Assembly (NCBI RefSeq): GCF_020085105.1 | Contig: NC_058055.1 | Coordinates: forward strand, 26,517,822-26,581,821 | Source: Siniperca chuatsi | Taxonomy: Eukaryota; Chordata; Actinopteri; Centrarchiformes; Sinipercidae | Reading direction: 5' to 3' | Length of the DNA: 64,000 bases | Program-made: the position numbers and the translations under genes | Part shown: positions 1 to 14,291 of the stretch, in pieces | Layout: each line of letters opens with the position of its first letter | Position numbering within the stretch: position 1 is the stretch's first letter | Notes under the pieces: generated by a model | What the model saw: only the letters and a program-made list of their open reading frames with translations | Database searches by the model: none | Told to the model about the DNA's origin: nothing

Positions 1-2135
1 TCAAAACCTAACATAACTAAAAAGAACTAAATAAAAATAAAAATGCATAAACTTCTAACTGGGGTACTGAGCACCTCATTTTATTCCTTCATGACCTCTA
101 TGACTTGTGCCAGGTGAGGAAAGGGGGCAGGTGAGGCAGTCCCAGAGTGGTTTACAGGCCATCCCAGGATGGTGTCACTTTTCCTTTCACCTTACTCTCC
201 ACTCCCCAACCCCACAGAGGAATTTTTGTCCTCATGGAGGTGGAAAGTTTATAACCACCACCCTCATGATCAGATGTCCCTCTTGGACACAGTGGATGCT
301 GGATGTCTGGACACATCTGCAGAACATTGCCAGGGATGGATGAGACATGCAATAAGATTTTTTCCCACGTGTATTACAGTAAAGGAGAGGACAGAAGGTG
401 TAACATGGATGAGAACTTGTCAAATGCAGAAGACAGGGTTGACTAGCACTGTATGTTGTCACATGTTATATTATAACAACAACACTATATTATGTCACAA
501 TATAGTGAATATGTATAGTTTTGTATTGCATTACTGGAATTACTCTGCAAAAAAAAAGCCTATTGAAGCATATTGCAGCATTTCATATTGTTACATCGCC
601 TAGTGTAAGTGCAGTCGGCACTTACAACGGTTGTCAACGAAGTTCTTAGGAATTCTCCTTCACATCTTTCCATGACATTTTCCATTGAGGTCAAGGAAAA
701 GTGTTTAGGAAGTGTTTAGGATGGGGCTTTTCGACCGCAGCCCTCTACTGCAGCCGTCTTCACTTCCTGTTTGTTTCGGGGTCTTTTTGCTTTCAGTCTG
801 GTCTTCAGCAGTGAAACACATGATCAGTTAGATTCAGTTCATGTGACTCATTCAAACAGTCAGGGACATTCCACTGTTTGGCTCCTCCTCTGTATGTTTA
901 AGATCATTGTCCTGCTGCATTGCCCTGCAATTGAGGGACTGTGTATAAAAAAAAGGCTGTAAGTCCTACACTGTTTACCCAATGTGGATGTGAAAAACCT
1001 CAAATTAAAGCTGAAAGACAGCACTTTCACCCCGTAGTCATTTTTGATTTTAAATCCAACCTGCTGCAATGCAGAGACAAAATAATAAAAATCTATCACA
1101 GTCCTAAAACGTCACTGACTTTACTGCACTAGCCTCCCAAAAGCCTCCTTAAATCCTGGAACTACAGTGTAAAGGCAAACAACATGATGCCAACACACAC
1201 ATTCACACATAGTAAACTTGTTTGCAGTGTGTCATGTATTTGAAGATTGAGCACGGACTGTATAATTGACTTGCCAGTGACCTACATATGTCGAATGTTA
1301 TTGCCATGCAGCTCGTATGGAGCCCATGTTGGATGTTGGCAAGCACAAAAATAATGCTCTGTAGCATGGGACGGCCTCTGACAGCTTGTCTTAGACTGAT
1401 TTCTGTAAATATAACCAGAACTAAAATCCCCCATTTGCATAGTGGCTTGAATAGTAACTTGAAGTTATTACAGCAATGTCAGCCAGCAACTTAAAGTCTT
1501 GTTTCACAGAGGAACACATCACACCTGTCTAGGAAAAGATGGAAGAAGAAGCTGGTCAATAAATATTTCATGAGTTTCATTATTGCATATTTATAGTGTG
1601 TCTGCCACTCAGTAAATCTCTCTGAGTCTGTGCCGTGAAACGATCTTTAACCCAACGGCCACAAAGTCGAGCCATTCAGCACAGGCGAGGCAGAGTCGTG
1701 GAATTTAACTGTCCTGCCAAGTGAAGCCAGCGCAGCGGTTACTGCCACTGAAACGACAACAAGGGCAGAATCTTGTTAGCTGATCTACTGCGGTGTGACG
1801 TTTGTCTTCGAGAGCATCAGGACACAATATGTGCAACAGAAAACACCTACAGCAAATGAGGGGAGTGAACTTTGTAAATTACAATGAGTTTGGGTTTTTA
1901 TCTGTGTTGCTGCTTAATGCAATGAGTGTCTAATTGCTCAGCAGGAGAGTGAGGGAGAAATGATATGGAAGTATAAAAGTGTAAATTGAATGTTAAAGGA
2001 AAGGGCTTTTGTAAGGCTTCCACTCTATACTATACACATTAATAATCATCCCAAAATGTGTCTGAGCCAAAGGAATTACGCTAAAGGAAAACTAAGCCAA
2101 AAACTAGGTACTAAAAACATCAGTGTTAATTGAAA
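1..2135. other. Intergenic, no gene recognised
   Basis: AT-rich sequence. The open frames here are short and show no recognisable protein family and no exon-like pattern with good splice sites. I see no RNA gene or clear repeat boundary. Confidence 0.5.
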
Positions 2136-2139
2136 TGCA

Positions 2140-2325
2140 GTGATATGGGGCCGATATGTTTCAGTTGGTAGCTCAGGTCGGCATTTAATCATAGGGTCAG
2201 TAGTTTGATCCCCAGTTCCTCTTGTCCACATGTCGGAGTGTCCTTGAGCAAGACAGTGAACCTCAAACTGCTCGGGGAAGTTAGTTGCTTTGGACAAAAG
2301 TGTCTGCTAAATTAAATCGAATAAA
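2140..2325 (+). repeat. tRNA-derived SINE
   Basis: The head has a pol III box A-like stretch (tcagttggtag, about 2160) and a box B-like stretch (agtttgatccc, about 2211), spaced as in a tRNA. Next comes a body (ccacatgtcggagtgtcc) found in many fish SINEs. The tail (acaaaagtgtctgctaaat, about 2295) resembles L2-type LINE 3' ends that drive SINE mobility. An A/T-rich end follows. Family assignment is from memory of fish SINEs; no source gene is implied. Confidence 0.75.
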
Positions 2326-2944
2326 AGTATAATAAAAAAACACAACCAAATAAATAAATAAAAACTATAGTAAATAAAACTGTAGTACATTATCTTGTGT
2401 GTTTGTAAAACTAAATAAAAGAAAAAGCATTTAATAAAGACCATCAACCCCTCGTATTTGTGCTAACTCTGACTGCTGTCCCTCTGACGAAAATGCAGAA
2501 GTAGCATGACGTCAGCATGACACAAAGTTTGCCCCTTTTCATTTTCTGTGGGACGGGAGCGAATTCCAAACAACACAGAACTGATTTGTGATGTGAAAGA
2601 AGGGGAATGTTAACCTGGCATCTCTGCAGTGGTTTACTGCAAAACTGACAATGACAAAGTGATGCAGTGGTGGGTCAAGAAGTTATTACCTGCTGTGAAT
2701 AAATGTTTAGGGGGGGGGGAGATTATTATTGTAGTTTCTGGGATCCCTATTTTGTATGTCCCTTGACTCCAAGATTAAAAACAAAGTGCTGTTGGCACAA
2801 GGTCACGTAACTTGTAGGAGAACGTTGTAGGGTGCTTATTTACACAGTATTTGCTATCAAGAAAGCTACCTGCTAGCTTTCGAGTGCTGACACGCCCACA
2901 GTGAGGAGTGAGAGGTGGCGAGAGGTGAGTTTTTCCTCATTCAA

Positions 2945-3057
2945 ATCGAGGGTCTAAGGACAGAGGGTGTTGTATGCTGCACAGATTGTAAAGTCCCTTG
3001 AGCCAAATAGTGATTTGTGAAATTGGGCTATATAAATAAAATTCACTTGACTTGAAT
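2945..3057 (-). repeat. Dispersed fish repeat (copy 1)
   Basis: The reverse complement matches 21538-21657 almost throughout. Shared landmarks are a tatatag-type motif near one end, 'aagggactttacaa' in the middle and 'gaccctcgattcga' at the other end. The two copies also explain why similar peptides can be translated at both sites. It looks like the 3' tail of a LINE or a related SINE; the family is not assigned. Confidence 0.75.
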
Positions 3058-4328
3058 TTGGTATAATTTGCTTCTACAGCCACCCTACTACAATGGAGGC
3101 GTAATGAATTGTGTTTGTGCTGCTCAAAGCACTTTTTAAAACTTGACATCAATGTGTCAACCCTGTCTCCTCGAAATGACGTGGGGGGAGGTAGGGAAGG
3201 TAATGCCACCCGGATTATGTTTTCTTTTAAAATAATGAGGAAATGTTGTTAATAGACGTAACGGGCAAGTCGCAGAAATGCTGAACATATCAGCAGAATG
3301 TTCACTGACAACACATTTCATTTGTTTTACACCAAAATATTGAAAATATCCGATCTTGCAATACAATATTCCCTCATAGATGATACCGCGTTATCAAACG
3401 TTTTTGTGGTTAAAATGAGAAAATAGCCACATGACATGTATAGTAACGCAGCTGGAACCTTTTAAATTGCAGGCTGGAGCAGAGGTCAGGTGTCACAGAA
3501 ATAATTATGATTGCCTTTGTTGGTTTGAAGAATAATAATGGAAATGAAGGAACCTCTGTAGCAAAATTTCTACAGAACCCAGGGCTTTAATTTAAGGCAC
3601 TTATGGTCTGAGTAAGGCTCACATAATGCAACAAATTATAACTTGCATCAGGCTCTGTTTGCTTCTTTGGGACTCAAATTGCTCTCAGTGCAGCACACAC
3701 CTGGACTCCTGAGTGGAGGCAATTCCCTGCTCCATTTTTGATATTTCTTCGAGTACACTCTGAAGTTGAGGAAAGCCTCATTAATAATACCTAAAAGTTT
3801 GGATTGGGACTTTAACCAAACACCTTCGGGTCTTTTTAGGAAATGAAGTGTGGCACACTGTGGGTTCAAAATGTACTTCTTCAATTCAAAATGTTCCAAA
3901 TTGAGTGACTCTATTTACTGCACACTCTGGTGATTCAGTCTTCACATGGGAATATCAAATCTGGGTGAAAATGTTTGAAATGATCTGCGCTTCTGTTTAT
4001 TTTCCAGTGAAAAATAGGAAAAATCTGCCAGCTGAATGTTATTGCCATGCTGCTGATGCAAAAGTGATGTTTGTGGGTGATATCATTAGAAGTGTATTTG
4101 CCTTTCTGAATCAAAGCATCCACTATTATGCCATGAAGGCTATTTCACAGCCTTGATTGAATTATTCCCACTGGATGTTGATGACACGAACACTTCCACA
4201 TGTCACACATGGTTTTCTTTCCTTAACTCCTTCATTCTCAGTAACAGTATTTCATGGGTCTATACTTTCGCAATAATTAGCAGTTTCCTGGGAAGAACTA
4301 TGTAATTTTGTAGTGTTTATAAGGACAT
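3058..4328. other. Intergenic, nothing recognised
   Basis: No gene, RNA gene or bounded repeat is visible in this stretch. Confidence 0.4.
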
Positions 4329-4457
4329 GTGCTGAATTCCCACACACTTTCTGCACAACGTTTATTAGAAATGCAACATTTCGAAGTAAGAAGTTGACAA
4401 AGGTCCACGACTGATACATTGTATTTCTAATGCTGACAGTGTGTGGGAATTCAGCAC
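4329..4457. mobile_element. Foldback MITE-like element
   Basis: Terminal inverted repeats of 20 bp match perfectly: gtgctgaattcccacacact at 4329-4348 and its reverse complement at 4438-4457. Further inside, 'attagaaat' near 4364 pairs with 'atttctaat' near 4423, so most of the 129 bp can fold back. No target duplication was recognised. Confidence 0.6.
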
Positions 4458-5494
4458 TTTCTTTTACATGATTTCATTTTGATATGCACCTTTCTACCAG
4501 ATGTGCAATTAGACAGCGCTTTGTGCTGATTATAGAGAAAAAAAGAGACTGTTTAATTGGTGCACTTCCAATTGATTAATTCCAATTGATTGCTAGTGTA
4601 GCAAATCTGGTGTACATATAAAATTCAAAATTTGTCAACGGCCAAGCACACAATTCAGCATATATGGAGAATATAGTTTTCATTAATAAATCAATAATAG
4701 ATGAATGATTACTTTTGTTTAAATTAAGCTTTTATGTCAAGGTATTTTCATACTTAGTCCACAAAACTTCCTAGAAAATTATTAGGAAAGTACTGACCTG
4801 TAAAATAAAGCATTGCATTATTTTTTACACCTGTCCTTGACCTCATGAGGTTTTACATTAAGGAAGGAAAAATTGTTGGGAAATAACCACTCAGACCTAC
4901 CCAGACCTACAATGTGCAGAATGATGATGATGTGTCCCAGTAAAGTACAGTCTTATGGTGCAGTGGTCCAGTGCCCCCCTTGAGACTGACCTACAACTTC
5001 AAAGCACAGTCAGTCCTACTGACTTCCTCCTAGTCACAACCTTTCCATATGACCTCATTTGGCCAACGTCATTGCTCACCACTCTCACATTTTCCCTCCA
5101 GATGTTTTCTCTCTGTGCAGTACGTATCTGTCCAAGGATGCAAGGAGCCATCAGAAGATGTGACCCCAATACCTTCACCCCAGTCCCCAGCAAGCCCAGC
5201 CCGCCACTGTGATGCTTCTGCAGCCATTATTTCCCATTAGTGCCTGACAGCGGGGCCGTTTGTAGCAGCTAGACCCTGCAGAGAATCAGGTCAGCCACAG
5301 TGCCTTTGTTAGCATACATGCTGTTTGACCTCACCTGGACCATTCCCTGATGCATATTTTTGTTGGAGGTTATCTGAAAATAAGGACATGTAAGCTTGAA
5401 ACCTAAAATTTGCTGTAAATAGGTTGCTTTGACTGAATGCAAATACTACAGAGTACAGTTGAAGCTATCTTAATGTAAAACAAGTAGCCTGTGT
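4458..5494. other. Intergenic, nothing recognised
   Basis: An 85-codon frame near 4955 has no recognisable domain. I see no reliable exon, RNA gene or repeat boundary. Confidence 0.4.
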
Positions 5495-5545
5495 AAACTT
5501 TATTTATATAGCACTTTTCAAAACAGTATTACAAAGTGTTTTTCA
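5495..5545 (+). repeat. LINE-tail-like repeat fragment
   Basis: 'tttatttatatagcactttt' followed by 'acaaagtgtttt' is a widespread fish repeat end. Only this short piece is recognisable. Confidence 0.5.
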
Positions 5546-5689
5546 TTAGGGACAAAGAAGAGAGAAAATAGACAATGAATAACAAGACTAAGAGTCTGCA
5601 GCTAAACCAGCAGCTCTGTGAGGCTGTACTTAGGCACAGCGGTTCTTTGAGCTAAATGCTAATGTCAGAATGCTAACATTCTCTCAGTG

Positions 5690-5928
5690 ACAATTTCAAT
5701 TCAGTTCAATTTAATTTATATAGCGCCAATTCATAACAGAAGTTATCTCATTGCGCTTATCCTATAAAGCAGGTCTAGACTGTACTCTTTATAACATTAT
5801 TTACAGAGACCCAAAAAATCCCACCATGAGCAAACATTTGGCCACAGTGGCAAGAAAAAACTTCTTTTAAGAGGCAGAAACCTCGGGCAGAACCAGACTC
5901 AATGGTGGGCGGCCATCCGCCATTAGGT

Positions 5929-5972
<44 letters not shown>

Positions 5973-6000
5973 GTTTTGGTGGGGGGGAGGCACAATGCAA
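5690..6000 (-). mobile_element. L2-type LINE 3' tail, nested
   Basis: 'tatatagcgccaattcataa', 'cagaagttatctcattgcgc', 'gcaggtctaga' and 'gaggcacaatgcaa' recur in the same order at the 3' end of the minus-strand L2 copy at 43130-43255. This copy is longer and carries an extra block plus a GA microsatellite. It is a 5'-truncated retrotransposon inserted into the surrounding repeat. Confidence 0.65.
5932..5967. repeat. (GA)n microsatellite
   Basis: About 17 GA dinucleotides in a row, inside the L2 tail. Confidence 0.95.
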
Positions 6001-6439
6001 TCATGCTGATGTTTAGCATGTATAATGTTCACAATTGTCACCATCTTAGTTTAGTATGTTAACATGCTAACACGTGCTAATTAACACCAAACACAAAGTA
6101 CAGCTGAGGCTGATGGGAATGTTATTAGTTTTGCAGGTATTTGGTCATAAGCCAAAGTATTGGACACATGATGATGGCGCTATGAAAGGTCAGGTGATCA
6201 CCAAAGTCATTAAGATTCGTCGGGTACCGTAAATGTCTGTACCAAATTTTGTGCCTGTCCATCTAGCAGATGTTGACATATTTCACTGGATAAGTGAACA
6301 TTTTGACCTGCTGGTGGCGCAAGATCAGAAGTTATGGGATCACCAAGGTCAGTAGGTTTAGTCCTCTGGGGACCATGAATGTATGAAGTAAATTTCATGG
6401 CAATCCTTTCAATAGTTGTTGAGATATTTCAGTCTGGAC

Positions 6440-6915
6440 CAAAGCAGCGCTCTGACCAACAGGCCGACAAAAAATCTATTTTCATATATGGAAATAGATG
6501 GAGTTGAAAATTGTACTAACTCCATCCAGCACAGAGTGGACAATACTACCCCTGTCCACATACCTTTGTGTACTTTTTGTCTGGGGCTGTTTTTCATGGT
6601 TTGGGCCCCTTAGTTCCAACAAAGGGAAATCTTAATATCCTACTACAGCATGCAATTATTGTTGTTATATTGTGTGTGGCCCTTTCCTGTTTCAGCATGA
6701 CAATGACCTTGTGCACAAAGTCAGGTTTATAAAGAAATGGTTTTCCCAGTTTGGTGTGGAAGAACTTGACTGGCCTGCATTCAACACCTTTGGGTCGAAC
6801 TGGAACACAGTCTGTGAGGCCTTATTAGCCAACATCAGCGGTCGACCTTAAAGTCTGATATGGGTGTACTGTCGAGGTGTCCAAATACCTTTGTTTGCGT
6901 GTGTTCAGTGTACAA
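6440..6915 (+). pseudogene. Tc1-like transposase remnant
   Basis: Broken frames translate to pieces of a Tc1 DDE transposase: a 'FFMVWAP'-like piece at about 6590, then 'FQHDND' (about 6690), 'KKWFSQFGVEELDWPA' (about 6735) and 'FNTFGSNWNT' (about 6785). There are internal stops and a deletion between LDWPA and the following motif. No terminal inverted repeats are recognisable. It is a dead fragment, related to the second copy at 27350-27730. Confidence 0.75.
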
Positions 6916-7139
6916 TTGATCTCAAAGCTGAGAGGATAACACCATGTTTGGGATCATGCCAGTGAATCACGAAAGTAAACACACAGACACACAGCTGGAA
7001 CAGCAGAGCTAATCACGGTTGCTGCATCTGCACCGAGTCCTCTCGTCTAATGAACAGATATGACGAGCACTTCTCTCATCGTTTCATCTAATTCATCATC
7101 TACTGTCCTTGGCTTTTTTCCTGTCTTTTTTCCTTCAGG

Positions 7140-7260
7140 CTGATTAGAAATAAAATGCAATTAGAGACAGTTTTCTTCTGACCCGATTTTATGAGCAATT
7201 TAAATACAAGAGGCCCAAATTTACTGCACGGACAGGCTTCATTCATTTATGTAAGTATGC
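7140..7260. other. AT-rich block, possible conserved non-coding element
   Basis: A non-repetitive block with homeobox-like cores (gattagaaa, gcaattagag, caatttaaat). Conservation cannot be tested from one sequence; the call rests on texture alone. Confidence 0.2.
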
Positions 7261-7335
7261 ATAATCACACACACATACCAGTCTGTAGAAGGCTCTGTCT
7301 TGCATGCAAACACACTCAACATACACACTAGTTGG

Positions 7336-7392
7336 TCCAAATGTGTGTGTGTGTATATATATATAATATATATATATATATGTATGTATGTA
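7336..7392. repeat. (TG)n(TA)n microsatellite
   Basis: A short TG run leads into a TA run with one interruption, then gtatgtatgt. Confidence 0.9.
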
Positions 7393-7984
7393 TTGCCCTT
7401 ATAGACACACAAATTCAGTCGCCGTCCTTTTTAGCCTCATCAATTTGTTAAATTACCTCAATGACACTGAGGGCCCGCTGAAAATATCCTATCCATACAA
7501 TCTTCCTTCCCTCTCTCCTTAAACGTCTGCTTTGGCTCGGCATGATGAATGATCGCTCGGACCAATCAATTCTATTTAGATAAGCTGGCCTCCAGAGAGG
7601 ACAGGAAAGGGAAGAAGGATGCATTTTTTGAGTTATTCAACACAGAGGCCCAAGGTTATTGTTATTTGGGCTGCTCTCCAAACTGTTATTTCTCAGGTAG
7701 GGCAGGCTGTAACATTTTGGTAGCTGTATTCCAGGAGATTAAAGGGAAAGTTCGGGTTTTCTGAAGTGGGGCTGTATGAGGTATTTTAGCCACCTAAAAG
7801 AAGGCCTACTGAAAAAAATCAATATCAGTTCACGTGTCAGACAGCCATTTCCTTTGGAACTACATTTTCTCAACTGTAGAACTTGTATTTTCTTAACTGT
7901 ATTCCTACGCATAAGCGCAACTTGGCTGCACACTGTATAACACCAACAGACATCAGCTGTTTGGATCAGAAAGTGCTGTTGGAG

Positions 7985-8255
7985 ATCAGACTGAAATCAA
8001 ACTTTGCTTTTCTTAACAATTCACTTCCCATTTCCTTTCACAGTTTCAACTAGGTCTCAGATCCGCTGTTATTACACCAGACCTTCTATCTAGTCAGTTC
8101 TATAGAACTAGCCTTGGCCAGTTTTCAATTAGGTACAGAGGTCCAGTGACATGGAACAGCTTTTCTGCTTCACCACGCAGTCACTCCTCATTTCTGATGT
8201 TTAAAACAGATCTTAAACAACTTTTCTTGATGGAGTACAGTACTATGTAAATGAG
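7985..8255 (+). pseudogene. Non-LTR retrotransposon C-terminal fragment
   Basis: One plus frame from about 8046 to 8250 reads as the far C-terminus of a LINE polyprotein: 'YRTSLGQFSIRYRGPVTWNS' followed by 'FLMFKTDLKQLFL'. The 'G..(V/L)WN' motif with a following 'FK..LK..L' is typical of LINE ends. No reverse transcriptase core is left. Confidence 0.5.
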
Positions 8256-10089
8256 GTATGATACAGTGTATGAAAGCAGTGCAAATATATGTTATTGTAA
8301 TCCTTGGTTTATTTTTTTCTTCCTGTAGGTATTTTTGTTTGGAAATTGTATTCTCTTCTTTCTTTAAGATATTTTAAAGATATTTATGTGTGTTTGTAAA
8401 TTTGTATCTTTAATTTCAATGTTAGGTGGGTTCTTTTTACAAGCCCTCAGGGTTTTTTTCATTCCACCTCTGCATTTTCTTATGTTATTGTATATTTCTT
8501 ACTCTTTTGTTTTATTTTATTATATGCACAAAGCTAAACTAAAACTTGAAAGAACTAAATGTTGAAATGTTAAAGAGTTTGTGGTTACAGATGAAGAGGA
8601 AAAAGAACCAAAAAGATAAAAAAAAAAAGGACAAGGATGCAATTTAAATGTAATGTTATAATACGCCTCCGTTTTGGTGGCAGTCATCAACTCTGCTGGT
8701 GGTCCAGCATCACAAACTCTTTTGGGTGGACAACCACTGTTCAAACCCGCAATACTTTATTGTAAATTCTAGGAGAGATCCCAAAGTTTCCAAATACCGG
8801 TATATTGAATATTTCAACTTGAGCTAAGCTAATAGCATAAATTAAGTGTTGGAACAAGCAGATGCTTAAAGAAGAATTACAGGAAAAATCAAAGTTCACT
8901 CTGGAAGATGTTGCTTTTTCATTTAGTGTTTTTTTACACTTCTTTGTTTCTTTCTCTGAACTGAATAAAGGACTTTGGATCAACTGTTTTCAGTTTAAGT
9001 ACTATTTAAATGATGATGAGTATATGCACTGGTAGAAATTTCACTGTGTATATTTAAGACTATTCTGGTTTTCTAGCTTTACCCACGTTATGACGTTCCT
9101 CTCAAGTCACTGTGAAATGGCAACCAGCAAACAACTACAGATGTTCAAACTGTATTCAGTACTTCATCCAAGCAAGACGGTGAAATCTGGAACTTAAAGC
9201 AACGCTTTGCCCGAGATGTGGTAACACTTCAGCAGTTAATCTCTCCCTGGTCCTTTAACAATGATATCAAGTGTTCATCGACAGCTGTTAATGTGCAAAA
9301 CGACCCTTCAGGAGTGTTTTAGGTGGTGAATGCACCAATGTTGTAGCGGATATAAAGAAGTGATGGTTTACCCAACAGCGCCACCCAGTGGCTCATTAGC
9401 AGTGTTACCTGAAAGGGCAGAAATAACCAGCACACAAACATCTGCACATTTTTGATTGTATATATTTAATTACTGTCAATTATAGGATTTTTTTTTCTCT
9501 TGTGGTCTGAAAAAACATTCCCTTTCAACCTGAGAATGACCTCTTTAGGATCTCTTTAAACACCTATGAAACCATTTCACGCAGCAGCAGCATAATAGCA
9601 AAATTCAAAGTACAAAATAGTATCACAATTAATCAAAAAACTTTTTGTTCGACCATAGTTATCAAGTTCTACAACTGATTCACAAATTGCACACCTTACA
9701 TGATACAATTTTCTTACATATCCCTCTGAGACACAGTAAAGAAGCTGCTGTCCCGGTTTCTCTTTTCTTTTGGCCTCTGACCTTGTTCTTAGGTTCTAAA
9801 ACTTCCTCATAGCAACAGATACAACAGAGTTTCCGTGTGATTTTGAGAAGGACTTTCTTTTTGTCTTTTACTTCAAGAGCTTGAAACACGCTCCAAAACG
9901 ATTCTATAGAAACTATCAAGCATTTAAAACATGGTCAAATGTGACTTTTTAAGCCTTGTGAGGGATGGACATGCTTATATTATTCGACACCAAACCCAGG
10001 ATATGGACAGTCTGAGTATTCATATTTATACATTTAAACCTCTACACAAAACACACAAACTTGCTCCCAACGGGTCACTATTTACCTTC
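8256..10089. other. Intergenic, nothing recognised
   Basis: AT-rich. The open frames are short and without recognisable domains. Confidence 0.4.
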
Positions 10090-10199
10090 CTGTGTTTATA
10101 GTGACATTTGTAAGTTACATTTGTAAAGACACGCTTAATAATTAGAATAGTGAAGCGTGTCTTTACAAATGTAACTTACAAATGTCACTATAAACACAG
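10090..10199. repeat. Perfect 47-bp inverted repeat
   Basis: The left arm (10090-10136, begins ctgtgtttatagtgacattt) is the exact reverse complement of the right arm (10153-10199), with a 16-nt spacer at 10137-10152. The match stops at once on both outer sides. It could be a very young foldback element, a transcribed hairpin, or an assembly or replication foldback artefact. Confidence 0.9.
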
Positions 10200-11216
10200 A
10201 GAAAAACTGCTGCATCACCTTCATTAAAAAAAAAAAAGTCCCTGACTTTTCCAGGCATGCACACACCAAAATCTGATAGATTATATCTGCATATTTATGA
10301 CATTTTCCATCACAGCAGAAATGTTTTGGAGCTCTAATATAAAAATAATCACATTTATATTTCAGTTCCTCTGCTGTCTCTGAAAGGTAAAAGTAGCTGG
10401 AAGCTTGGTGTTTACTCTGCAACGTTTTTGAAAATCCCCTCAAACATTTTAATTATGGTTTTTTTAACATGTTTACTTCTTTTATTAAAACAGTCACTCT
10501 GAAGTAAAACCCAGCCTGTAATCAACTGATGTCCTGACAATCAAAGACCCGAATAGAGAGACATGGAGATGGCAATCAAGTCTGTGAAGCGACATGTTTC
10601 TGAGGCATTATTTCAAAGTCTTAAACTTCCTCTGAGTGTCAGGTGATTGATAGGAAGCAATGACATGAAAACAATGAAATGTGGATATTTCATCACATTT
10701 TGTTCTTTGAAAGCCGACTGTCAAAGTGAACGGCAGCAAATGGAGTCTTCTGAAGGAGGAAAAAGAGCTCTTATATCTGCTGCTACGCTAGCTGTGTGCA
10801 GAAAAACCCAAAGAGTAAAGAGTTGAGGGCAACGCACTACACAAACATGAAAACTAAAACTAAAAGCTATTTAAGACAAGAGGAAATACACAATTCTGAG
10901 CTGAGTCGATGCAGTTTGGCTCTGGTCAAACTTACAGGCATCATTAATCCTTATTTGAAATCACAGAGAATCACAAGTGAGCTGGGTGGCATCACAGAGG
11001 CCTGCTGGTCTAAGACAAATATCGCATAACTGCAACGTTCCGATTCAAATTCAGCTAGGACATTTTGTTGCGTCTCTCTCTCTCTGCCCTCAGGTTTCCT
11101 GTCTAACTCTCCACTGCACCCTATAAAGGCAAAATGCCCCAAAAATAATCTTAAAAATGTTAAGGGGTTGCACTGAATACAAGAATCACTGAGCCATGTA
11201 CAATTTTCTACGGCTG
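10200..11216. other. MFAP3 downstream region
   Basis: No gene is recognised here. Part of it may be the 3' UTR of MFAP3 if a more distal polyadenylation site is used. Confidence 0.35.
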
Positions 11217-11222
11217 TTTATT
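11217..11222 (-). terminator. Candidate MFAP3 polyadenylation signal
   Basis: AATAAA on the minus strand, about 700 bp past the MFAP3 stop. Chosen only by position; other sites are possible. Confidence 0.3.
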
Positions 11223-11921
11223 GAGATGCCGGTTTGATTTGGTACCAGTTACAATTTTATAAGAATTGAGGATTTGTTCAGAAACTTTTGATTCCTGAAA
11301 GCAAAAGTTGACCTTCCTTCAACGTTACGAGATAGGCATATGTCAGTGCATGTGTATAGTGTTAACGATATGGCAGATGGGAGCAATCGCTTACAAGTGA
11401 GACTTCAGTAAGCTTGACAAAAGACGTAATCACTGCATGAACAGTTTTATGCAGGAAAGAGGAAGAACATGACTCAGCAGGTATAGAACGCAGTATTTTG
11501 ATGTAGATGTAGTCATGATGTCAAAGATCAGCTGACGCCAGGACGTCCATCCCAAGGAAAAACAAGTGGAAAACAGCCAGAATCCAACTTGGACATGGCA
11601 AGAGAGAATATGTATATTTTTCTTGACTTTACCTTTTAACCAAAAAGAATTATATCGCACTCTGCCAATACGGACTGTTTATCGCCTTGAAACAAAGCTG
11701 GTTTTTGCTTTGAATGTGTTGTGGTTTCCTTTCTTACTCAAACAGTAGGACAAGATATGGAGTCAGGATTCGCTAAAAATGAGAATCGATAAGCAGAACT
11801 AGAATCGCAAAAATCTAAATGATAACCAACCCCACAATTTTCTGCTGATTTTCTAAGCGCTTGCAGTTAGACACCTTACACTTGACAAAATGTGTTTCTC
11901 CTGATGGGATTCAGACTGAGG

Positions 11922-14247
<2,326 letters not shown>

Positions 14248-14291
14248 GTCAAAAGGAGTTACAGCTTCAGCTCACATTTAGACGAGACAAA

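Larger units (their letters stand above)
5640..6425 (+). repeat. Dispersed fish repeat with internal tandem units, interrupted by an L2 tail
   Basis: The left part (about 5640-5685) has 'gctaatgtcagaatgctaac'. The right part (about 6000-6425) continues with 'atgttaacatgctaac', 'gtacagctgaggctgatggg' and two diverged tandem units. Each unit holds a 'gatcaccaa(a/g)gtcagtag'-like stretch, an 'atgtctgtaccaaattt'-like stretch and a 'gacatatttca'-like stretch (about 6180-6300 and 6300-6425). The interruption at 5690-6000 matches the L2 3' tail at 43130-43255, so a nested insertion is inferred. Confidence 0.65.

Noticed and set aside
4955-5212. 85-codon frame near a pyrimidine-rich acceptor-like site
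   Set aside because: It has no family resemblance, no partner exons and no start context; treated as chance.
6180-6425. CRISPR-like spaced repeats
   Set aside because: The two units are diverged, long and part of a eukaryotic dispersed repeat; there are no regular spacers or cas genes, and the DNA is from a fish.
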